This document shows positions 1 to 5,712 of a DNA stretch of 10,898 nt, in pieces (position 1 is the stretch's first letter; every line of letters begins with the position of its first letter). The notes under the pieces were generated by a model that saw nothing but the letters and a program-made list of their open reading frames with translations, searched no databases and was not told the DNA's origin. Source of the DNA: an uncultured Cryptobacterium sp. (lineage in GTDB: Bacteria; Actinomycetota; Coriobacteriia; Coriobacteriales; Eggerthellaceae); the NCBI GenBank assembly GCA_900554685.1, contig USIG01000054.1:1-10898 (forward strand), written 5' to 3'. The translations under genes and the position numbers were made by a program.

Positions 1-332
1 ACCAAAAACGAGGTATCAAAACGAGGCTTATATATTTCCCTACTTCGCTTCTTGCAGTAAATAAAGCTTGGGTAAGTGAAACAGATACTAGCAAATGATC
101 AGGCTTTTTTACCCTTAGATGTAACCATCAAGGCAATTTTTTGCACGAATAATACTTTTATGGTGTTAAACGGAACGAAATAAGTATTTTTTGTAAATAC
201 CCATCATTTTTTGTCATTTGTCTGAATTGTAGAATCACGCTTTCCCTCACTGACTCAAAACGCTCTAACCAAGCCTCAAAAGTCAGGGATTGTAGGACAA
301 AACCAGACAGAGAAAACGAAAACTAAACGAAA
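1..332. other. gene-free left flank with T-tract repeats
   Basis: No open frame with a ribosome binding site or recognisable protein is visible on either strand. The stretch is A/T-rich. A 9-base word, AAAACGAGG, occurs at 5-13 and 18-26. Runs of six T occur at 105-110, 137-142, 187-192 and 207-212; the last two lie in a direct repeat, ATTTTTTGT, at 186-194 and 206-214. No RNA gene was recognised. Confidence 0.6.
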
Positions 333-359
333 AGCCGATCCGGAAATTCCAGATCGGCT
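333..359 (-). terminator. rho-independent terminator of the pyrophosphatase gene
   Basis: AGCCGATC (333-340) pairs with GATCGGCT (352-359), and GGA/TCC pairs inside it. Read on the minus strand, the stem is followed by a T-rich tail (TTTCGTTTAGTTTTCG). It lies about 60 bases past the stop codon of the leftward pyrophosphatase gene. The plus strand has no T-run after the stem, which sets the direction. Confidence 0.75.
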
Positions 360-421
360 CAACATTAAAGCAAACGTAAGCAAAGCAGATGCTTTTAAAA
401 CCTTCTTCAGGCTCAGTGATT

Positions 422-1795
422 TTATGCCTCCAAGAGTGGAGCAGCTACCTGCTTTTTACGCGACAAAACGCCAGGCATCCATACGGCAGCAGAAGAATCA
501 ATGCCAAAGACTTTATCAACCTTTTTATGGTCGCCCTCAACTAAGAAGTTAGAACCTTCAGCAATAATATCCGTTACCAGCAAGAGGACAAATTCGTATC
601 CGTTCTTTTGCTGCAACTCACGCAAGAATGCACGAATTTCTTCTTCACGCTGCATAACTGCATCAAGAGTAACCGTTTCATGCTGAGCAATAAGAATAGT
701 GCCCTCAGGAATTTTGAATTCTTTCGAGTCAGCCGTAACTAAAGTCTTTACGTCCATTTCGGCATCGCCACCACGAGCGTTAAATACATGGAGGCCGAAC
801 TCTGTCGCATCCTGTCCGACAATGCCAGCCAGATACTCAACCTGCTCGCGATCAACATCGGTAGCCGTAGGTGATTTCAAAATGACGGTGTCGGTCATAA
901 TGGCAGAAAGCAGTGTTGCTGCAATGCCCTGCGGAATTTCAATGCCCGCTTCACGCAACTTCAGCGTCACGATAGTAGCGGAAGAACCAACCGGCACATT
1001 GGTAAAACGAATAGGCTGATTGGTGCAAACATCGCCGATGCGATGGTGGTCTACGATTTCAACAATTTCTGCCTCTTTCAAGCCATCGACAGCCTGAGAA
1101 AACTCATTGTGATCGACCAGTGCCACTTTACGACGAGGCTTAACGGCAACATCGGAACGGGTCACAATACCAACTGCAACACCATCGTCGTCAAGTACAA
1201 CCGCTTCACGAAGTTCATTGTTCATCAGATCTTCGAAAACATCATTGTACAAATCATCAGGCGTTACGATCATGGGGCGATTATCAACCAAGCTCATAAT
1301 GTCTTGAGTAAGAGATGCCTGCAGGTCTGCTGCAATAGCACTCGCTGACTGTTCGCTAGCCTCTTGTGCTTCCTTGCACACCGTAGAAATGTAACGCTCG
1401 GCAATTTTGCGAGACGAAACAACGCCTGCATACTTACCAGCTTCATCGGTTACCACGATTGAACGAATATCATGCACCGCGAGAAGCTGAGAAGCCTCCA
1501 AAAGCGTAGCGCTACCCGGAAGACTAATGATAGGAGCGCTCATAACATCGCTCACGCGAGCAAATACATGAGGAATAAGCTGAGGTGCTTCAACACCGTA
1601 TTCAGAAAGAATAGCTTCAGATTCTTCAGGTAAAGGACCAAGGCGGCAAGGAATGTATTCAAATTCTTCTGCATCAGGATTTTCCGCCAAAGTGCGCTTC
1701 ATCATTTCATTTTTATAGTAGGCAAATCCCACCGAAGCGGCGATGGAATCATTGTCGGGATTTTTGTGACCGACGACAAGAACGGGCGTAGCCAT
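422..1795 (-). CDS. ppaC: CBS-domain family II manganese-dependent inorganic pyrophosphatase
   Basis: Hydrolyses pyrophosphate to orthophosphate in the cytoplasm, pulling biosynthetic reactions forward. The 457-residue product opens with the DHH-superfamily metal motif GHKNPDNDS (His10, Asp14, Asp16). DHNE (228-231) and DHH (249-251) follow, then a DHHA2 domain ending in SRKK (445-448), the substrate-binding signature of family II enzymes. Two CBS motifs (about 85-136 and 166-216) interrupt the DHH domain. The roughly 30-residue spacer between them is too short for the DRTGG domain found in some relatives. In characterised CBS-PPases, AMP/ADP inhibit and ATP or diadenosine polyphosphates activate. 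The ATG at 1795 is chosen because AGGAGG (1800-1805) lies 4 bases upstream and the protein then begins just before the first strand of the DHH fold; an in-frame ATG 39 bases further upstream lacks a site. No convincing promoter was seen. The gene is monocistronic, with its own terminator at 333-359. Confidence 0.93.
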   Translation of the reverse strand: MATPVLVVGHKNPDNDSIAASVGFAYYKNEMMKRTLAENPDAEEFEYIPCRLGPLPEESEAILSEYGVEAPQLIPHVFARVSDVMSAPIISLPGSATLLEASQLLAVHDIRSIVVTDEAGKYAGVVSSRKIAERYISTVCKEAQEASEQSASAIAADLQASLTQDIMSLVDNRPMIVTPDDLYNDVFEDLMNNELREAVVLDDDGVAVGIVTRSDVAVKPRRKVALVDHNEFSQAVDGLKEAEIVEIVDHHRIGDVCTNQPIRFTNVPVGSSATIVTLKLREAGIEIPQGIAATLLSAIMTDTVILKSPTATDVDREQVEYLAGIVGQDATEFGLHVFNARGGDAEMDVKTLVTADSKEFKIPEGTILIAQHETVTLDAVMQREEEIRAFLRELQQKNGYEFVLLLVTDIIAEGSNFLVEGDHKKVDKVFGIDSSAAVWMPGVLSRKKQVAAPLLEA

Positions 1796-1876
1796 TCGAC
1801 CTCCTCTAGCGTATAAACACGCAAACTTATACAAATTGGTTTTATTGTAAGCGCTCTTATGACAAAGACCGCAAAA

Positions 1877-1902
1877 AAGCCTAAAGAATTTGCAGCTGGC
1901 TT
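1877..1902 (-). terminator. weak candidate terminator after the small membrane-protein gene
   Basis: On the minus strand AAGCC (1898-1902) can pair with GGCTT (1877-1881), followed by a run of T (1873-1878 read in reverse). The stem has only 5 bp and the loop 16 bases. It is the only terminator-like element seen between the membrane-protein gene and the pyrophosphatase gene. Confidence 0.25.
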
Positions 1903-1936
1903 ACGTCTCTTTGCTATTTTCGCTTTTATTTATGCT

Positions 1937-2035
1937 ATTAACTCGACGGGGTATCTTTACTGCGTCTTTATTAACCTGACGCAGCATCCTTACTACATTC
2001 TCATTAACTTGACACAATATCCTTACTACGTTACT
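1937..2035. repeat. three tandem copies of a 33-bp repeat
   Basis: Three imperfect units begin at 1937, 1970 and 2003. Each starts with ATTAAC, followed by YYGAC in the first positions and ATCYTTACT in the middle. The last unit runs into the TAA-TAG double stop at the 3' end of the leftward membrane-protein gene. The period is a multiple of three, so it leaves 11-residue repeats in open frames on both strands. Neither frame has a ribosome binding site, so I treat the repeat as non-coding. Confidence 0.75.
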
Positions 2036-2318
2036 ACGCCTGCGCTTTTTCATAAGCAGCGTCGATGCGAAGATTACGGGCATAAATTATCCAATTTGCC
2101 ACCAAGGCTGCCAGATTGATGAAATACACAACTAAAACCCAGTTCAAGTTGCCACTCACAAACTTAGCGGCAATACCAGCAAAATAACCAAGCGTGATCA
2201 AACCAAGAAACTGCCAGCTTGTTCCAGCAGCGGTACGAGCTTTGAAGGACTTCCATGCATTCATTGGCCACGACAAGCCAAAGCAAATAAGCATTACTGC
2301 CTCGAGAATTTCTGCCAT
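2034..2318 (-). CDS. small three-helix membrane protein, PQ-loop/SemiSWEET-like
   Basis: A 94-residue hydrophobic protein with predicted membrane helices at about 4-22, 34-53 and 59-79 and a charged tail ending near residue 94. Length, three-helix layout and the helix-1 exit (a Pro at the PQ-motif position, then a basic loop rich in Lys, Arg, Thr and Ser) resemble single-repeat PQ-loop or SemiSWEET proteins, which dimerise to pass small sugars or amino acids. Here the Gln of the PQ pair is Met, so no substrate can be assigned. The ATG at 2318 has a moderate AAAGGCGG site (2330-2337) 11 bases upstream. The gene ends in two consecutive stops, TAG (2034-2036) and TAA (2031-2033). The pcrA terminator just upstream separates it from the helicase, and a repeat array lies immediately downstream. 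Coding is likely; the family placement is inferred from topology. Confidence 0.75.
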   Translation of the reverse strand: MAEILEAVMLICFGLSWPMNAWKSFKARTAAGTSWQFLGLITLGYFAGIAAKFVSGNLNWVLVVYFINLAALVANWIIYARNLRIDAAYEKAQA

Positions 2319-2452
2319 CTGAAAGTATTCCGCCTTTCACTAGTACTTATCACTTGTTTGTCGCCGCTATTTGCGCGTGTCAAAGCAAGGACATCCGCCT
2401 ATAGAACAGGCTTTTTGCACGCCTCAAATCGGATAGTGACCAAGACACAAAA
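2319..2452. other. intergenic region carrying the promoter of the small membrane gene
   Basis: No gene is seen here. A promoter for the leftward membrane-protein gene should lie here. On the minus strand a perfect TTGACA (2378-2383) is present, but no good -10 hexamer sits 16-18 bases downstream. TTGAGG followed about 18 bases later by TATAGG is an alternative. Neither is convincing. Confidence 0.3.
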
Positions 2453-2472
2453 AGAGCACCCTCGGGTGCTCT
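2453..2472 (-). terminator. rho-independent terminator of pcrA
   Basis: AGAGCACC (2453-2460) and GGTGCTCT (2465-2472) form a perfect 8-bp stem with a CTCG loop. Read leftward, it is followed by TTTTGTGTC. It lies 86 bases past the pcrA stop codon. The plus-strand side lacks a T-run. Confidence 0.88.
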
Positions 2473-2557
2473 TCGCTTAAGTCTTCACCTAAGGAATATT
2501 GCGAGGCTTGATTACCTGCCTTGCCTTTGATACTCCTTGTTTGGTTCCTGCGATACC

Positions 2558-4918
2558 TCAAGAGCCGATCTTCACAATAGGCGCATAATCTTTAAGAAGC
2601 TTCTTGGTCTGTCCCGTGCGAGAAAAACGCACATGAAGCGTATCGCCTTCAACCTTAACGATGGTGCCACGACCGAATACTTTATGATCTACCGCATCGC
2701 CCTTGACAAAAGTCATACGAGCAGCCGCCTTTTTGCCGGCATTGGGATTAGAGCGTGTAGCAAGGGGCTTTTGTCGAGGACGAGAGCCCGATGCGCTTGA
2801 CTGACCAAACACGCGACCACCGCCTGCTTCTACCCCCGAACCAGCAATTCCGCGACGACTTCCCCGCTTTTCCCAACCTGAACCAGAAAAGCCCGCAGAC
2901 CCCATACCAATATTGTGACGAAGCTCTGCAGGAATTTCAGAGATGAATCGCGAAGGAGGATTAGCACTTGACTGACCGAAAATCTGACGAGTAAATGCAT
3001 TTGTTAAATAAAGACGTTTGCGCGCACGAGTTATCGCCACATAACAAAGGCGACGCTCCTCTTCAAGTCCTTGTGCATCTTGAGAAGAATTACCATGAGG
3101 GAAGAGCGATTCTTCCATGCCTGCAACAAACACGCAATCAAACTCCAAGCCCTTTGCGGAATGGACAGTCATGAGCGTTACCGCAGCTCCGTCGTCGCTC
3201 ATCGTATCCATGTCAGTTCGCAGTGTTACCCATTCGGTAAAATCGGCAAGCGAATTTGCCTGGAAAGTACGCACGGGTGGTTCTTCGTCTGATAATGACT
3301 CGCTTACTTCATCTGGCGAAGGCGGCTCAAAGAGGGCATCAGCATCATCATGAGTTTGCGCATATTCGTCTACAACGCCAAAGAATTCTTGGATGTTTTC
3401 AATGCGACCCTGGGCATCATCAGAACCAATTGCACGATAGGCTTCCAATATTCCTGCTTTATCGACAATCATTTCAACCACTTTGCGCAAATCGCCCTCA
3501 TAGGTCTGAGCCTCATGAATAAGCGCAACAAATTCCCCAATGGCCCGACGCGTATTAGGTCGAATAGCCTCATCGGCTATGCAAAGCTCGGCAGCTTGCA
3601 AAAAAGTGCACTGTGTTTCGCGAGCAATATAATCAATATGCTCGATCGTCGTAGTGCCAATACCACGTTTTGGTGTATTGATAATGCGTCGTGCCGCCAT
3701 ATCATTGGCAGGATTCACCACAAGACTGAGGTATGCCATCACATCACGGATTTCCGCACGGTCAAAAAAGCGTGTTCCTCCTACCAAGCGATAAGGGACA
3801 CCTGCGCGCAGCAGCATGTCTTCAAGCATACGGCTTTGTGCATTAGTGCGGTAAAACACCGCAATTTGGTTATAAGGGGTACCTGCAGCATGTTGCTTTT
3901 CAATCTCTGAGGCAATCCAGCGGCCTTCATCGCGTTCATCTGTTGCCATATACACAGAAATCTTTTCACCCGCAGGCTGAGAAGTAAAAAGTTTCTTAGG
4001 CTTTCTTGTCACATTGTTGGCAATAACTGCATTAGCAGCATCCAAGATGTTGCCCATAGAACGGTAGTTTTCCTCGAGCTTTACCACATGAGCATCGGGA
4101 TAGTCTTTTTCAAAATCGAGAATGTTGCGCAAATCAGCACCGCGCCACGAATAAATGGACTGGTCGTCGTCGCCTACGACCATGATATTATGATGAGCTG
4201 CCGCCAAAAGCTGGGTTAAGGCATACTGCGCATGGTTGGTGTCCTGATACTCGTCTACCAGAATATAGAGAAAACGCTTTTGGTAAGCCTCTAAAACATC
4301 TTCGTGATTTTTCAAAAGAAGCCAGGTGTATAACAGCAAATCATCAAAATCAAACGCATTAAGCTGGCGAAGGCGCTCTTGCAAGCGCGTATACACACGC
4401 GCAGCAACCTTTGCTACCGGATCACTTCCTCGTTCGGCTTCCTGCGCAAACACTTCAGCTACCTGCAAATCGTTTTTTGCCTTTGAAATACGATTGCGAA
4501 TAGCAGGCACAGGAAAGCGCTTCTCGTCGATATTAAGCTCTCCGTAGATTTGCTTTACCAAACGCTTCGAATCGTCGTCGTCATAAATAGTAAAGCCCGA
4601 AGCAAAACCCATACGCTCGCAGTCAGCACGCAAAATACGTACACACATGCTATGGAAGGTAGAAACCCACATGCCACGCGCATAGGGTCCGATCAAATCC
4701 CCTAGTCTCTCGCGCATCTCGGCAGCAGCTTTGTTGGTAAACGTGATAGCCATAATCTGCCAGGGCGCTATCCCTAAATCGTCCACTAAATGCGCAATTC
4801 GATGCGTCAACACACGCGTTTTTCCGCTGCCGGCTCCCGCTAATACTAAAAGGGGACCTTCAGTGCATAACACTGCTTCTTTTTGTGGGCCATTCAAACC
4901 ATCAAGATTAAGAGGCAT
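2558..4918 (-). CDS. pcrA: ATP-dependent DNA helicase PcrA (UvrD/Rep family)
   Basis: A superfamily 1A 3'-5' helicase used in nucleotide excision repair, removal of recombination intermediates and clearing of transcription-replication conflicts. All motifs are visible in the 786 residues: Q motif LNGPQ (8-12), Walker A AGAGSGKT (27-34), motif Ia ITFTNKAAAEM (58-68), Walker B DEYQD (222-226), motif III GDDDQSIYSWRGA (249-261), a later TVHSAKGLEFD block (motif V) and the motif VI block around YVAITRARKRLYL. A Gly/Ser/Arg-rich linker leads to a C-terminal Tudor-like domain (FVKGDAVDHKVFGRGTIV), which in PcrA contacts RNA polymerase. Length is ordinary for an actinobacterial PcrA. The ATG at 4918 has AAGGAA 8 bases upstream (4927-4932). 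The 12-bp palindrome at 4951-4962 may be an operator. The gene has its own terminator at 2453-2472. The alternative name is uvrD. Confidence 0.97.
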   Translation of the reverse strand: MPLNLDGLNGPQKEAVLCTEGPLLVLAGAGSGKTRVLTHRIAHLVDDLGIAPWQIMAITFTNKAAAEMRERLGDLIGPYARGMWVSTFHSMCVRILRADCERMGFASGFTIYDDDDSKRLVKQIYGELNIDEKRFPVPAIRNRISKAKNDLQVAEVFAQEAERGSDPVAKVAARVYTRLQERLRQLNAFDFDDLLLYTWLLLKNHEDVLEAYQKRFLYILVDEYQDTNHAQYALTQLLAAAHHNIMVVGDDDQSIYSWRGADLRNILDFEKDYPDAHVVKLEENYRSMGNILDAANAVIANNVTRKPKKLFTSQPAGEKISVYMATDERDEGRWIASEIEKQHAAGTPYNQIAVFYRTNAQSRMLEDMLLRAGVPYRLVGGTRFFDRAEIRDVMAYLSLVVNPANDMAARRIINTPKRGIGTTTIEHIDYIARETQCTFLQAAELCIADEAIRPNTRRAIGEFVALIHEAQTYEGDLRKVVEMIVDKAGILEAYRAIGSDDAQGRIENIQEFFGVVDEYAQTHDDADALFEPPSPDEVSESLSDEEPPVRTFQANSLADFTEWVTLRTDMDTMSDDGAAVTLMTVHSAKGLEFDCVFVAGMEESLFPHGNSSQDAQGLEEERRLCYVAITRARKRLYLTNAFTRQIFGQSSANPPSRFISEIPAELRHNIGMGSAGFSGSGWEKRGSRRGIAGSGVEAGGGRVFGQSSASGSRPRQKPLATRSNPNAGKKAAARMTFVKGDAVDHKVFGRGTIVKVEGDTLHVRFSRTGQTKKLLKDYAPIVKIGS

Positions 4919-4950
4919 ACTACCAATTCCTTATCGTTTGCTTTAGATGC

Positions 4951-4962
4951 CGAACATGTTCG
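4951..4962. promoter_or_regulatory. perfect 12-bp palindrome upstream of pcrA
   Basis: CGAACATGTTCG is a perfect palindrome 33 bases upstream of the pcrA start. It has the GAAC/GTTC half-sites of the Gram-positive LexA (SOS) box, but with 2 rather than 4 bases between them, so it is not a canonical LexA site. It could be a variant or another dimeric repressor's operator. Just upstream on the pcrA strand, a 17-base sequence is repeated (4959-4975 and 4978-4994, 15 of 17 identical). Confidence 0.4.
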
Positions 4963-5072
4963 CTGTTCTTACAGATTTTCGTTATTCTTACAGACTGAGA
5001 CCCTCTAAGTGGGTGTTTCACAAAACCAGTATTGTAGCGCTTAAATAAGTCTTGATGTGAAACTCCATGCAA

Positions 5073-5340
5073 TTGCTCGGAGCTGTTTAGAGCTGTGCGG
5101 TTGTCCATAGCTATTCCGAGCTGTTCGAGGCTATTTGGGTGCTCAAGATTATTCCGAGCTGTTCGAGGCTATTTGGGTGCTCAAGATTATTTCGAGCTAT
5201 TAGAAGCTATTCGAAGTTGTTCGAAGTTGTTCGAAGTTGTTCGAAGTTGTTCGAAGTTGTTCGAGCGTTCAGCTATCCGAACCTATTCAGGGCCGCTCGA
5301 CTATTCAGAATTATTCCGACTCGCTCGAGACTGTTCTGAT
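5073..5340. repeat. decamer tandem array (array 1)
   Basis: About 25 degenerate 10-base units of the form CTATTCGAAG or TTGTTCGAAG follow one another with little interruption. The core is exact: five adjacent copies of TCGAAGTTGT at 5211-5260, placing a TTCGAA palindrome every 10 bp (5210, 5220, 5230, 5240, 5250). Upstream, a 38-bp segment is duplicated exactly (5113-5150 and 5151-5188). A period of 10 is not a codon multiple. The open frames through it exist because the unit lacks stops, and none has a ribosome binding site, so it is judged non-coding. Confidence 0.85.
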
Positions 5341-5351
5341 ATTTTGCGGTC

Positions 5352-5381
5352 CAGCAGATTAAAGCTGCTGCGTTTTCTTCT
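5352..5381 (+). terminator. terminator-like hairpin just past array 1
   Basis: CAGCAG (5352-5357) pairs with CTGCTG (5365-5370) around a 7-base loop, followed on the plus strand by CGTTTTCTTCT. The stem is short, so activity is uncertain. Confidence 0.4.
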
Positions 5382-5478
5382 AATGCCGTCAAAAAAATGC
5401 TTACATGACGCGCTCGTTTGTGCTTTAATACGTAACGACACAAGCGCAGTGAGGGTCGTCTACTGCATTTCCGCAGGT
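5382..5478. other. gene-free spacer between array 1 and the strong terminator
   Basis: No gene is recognised. GCGC plus TTGTG near 5411-5423 can pair with CACAAGCGC near 5440-5448, suggesting folded RNA if the stretch is transcribed. Short frames across it lack ribosome binding sites. Confidence 0.35.
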
Positions 5479-5534
5479 AAAAAGGCAATCGTAACGAGCT
5501 TTCAAATGAGCCGTTGCGATTGCCTTTTTATTTT
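5479..5534 (+). terminator. strong, possibly bidirectional terminator hairpin
   Basis: AAAAAGGCAATCG (5479-5491) followed by AACG pairs with CGTT and CGATTGCCTTTTT (to 5529), with a single T/G position in between. That gives about 18 bp around a 15-base loop. The plus strand continues into TTTTTATTTT; the minus strand also ends in a T-run. No protein gene ends here on the plus strand, so it terminates an unrecognised RNA, insulates the transporter from pcrA-side transcription, or acts as an attenuator. Confidence 0.8.
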
Positions 5535-5538
5535 GCCC

Positions 5539-5560
5539 TGAAGTTGTTCTCGCAACTTCA
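5539..5560. repeat. small inverted repeat containing an array-1 unit
   Basis: TGAAGTTG (5539-5546) and CAACTTCA (5553-5560) form a perfect 8-bp inverted repeat. Its left half, GAAGTTGTTC (5540-5549), is identical to a register of the decamer of array 1. Confidence 0.5.
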
Positions 5561-5629
5561 CAAAACTAACGTAGCGCGTTTTGCAGGCAAAGGTAAAAAA
5601 GACGATCGTTATTGCACTTCTGTCACAGC

Positions 5630-5692
5630 GATGCTTGATCTCAAAAACCAAGCATCTTAACTATCCCATGCATCTCTTCTTTGGAGAGATGC
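5630..5692 (+). promoter_or_regulatory. two leader hairpins before the first transporter
   Basis: GATGCTTG (5630-5637) pairs with CAAGCATC (5649-5656). GCATCTCT (5670-5677) pairs with AGAGATGC (5685-5692), which ends 8 bases before the ribosome binding site AAAGGAG (5701-5707). GCATCT at 5652-5657 could alternatively pair with AGATGC at 5687-5692, which would disrupt both hairpins. This could be a translation or transcription switch in the leader; that role is inferred only from base pairing. Confidence 0.4.
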
Positions 5693-5712
5693 CCGTCAAG
5701 AAAGGAGCACTT

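Noticed and set aside
1859..2119. Plus-strand open frame of 86 codons with a basic N terminus and hydrophobic middle
   Set aside because: No ribosome binding site before the ATG; it runs through the 33-bp repeat and overlaps the 3' end of the better-supported leftward membrane-protein gene.
2378..2383. Perfect TTGACA on the minus strand upstream of the small membrane gene
   Set aside because: No acceptable -10 hexamer at 16-18 bases downstream, so it was not called as a promoter.
5211..5260. CRISPR array
   Set aside because: The units are 10 bases long and directly adjacent, without unique spacers, and no cas gene is present.
5207..5265. tRNA T-loop-like GTTCGAA sequences
   Set aside because: They are units of the decamer array; no acceptor, D or anticodon arms surround them.
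5095..5541. Plus-strand open frame of 148 codons rich in CSRLF/CSKLF repeats
   Set aside because: It is open because the decamer repeat lacks stops. The 10-bp period is not a codon multiple, the frame ends inside a terminator hairpin and no ribosome binding site precedes it.
5581..5712. N-terminal extension of the first transporter from a TTG at 5581
   Set aside because: The extension has no match in the paralogue, no good ribosome binding site, and lies over the two leader hairpins. The TTG at 5713 has a well-placed AAAGGAG.
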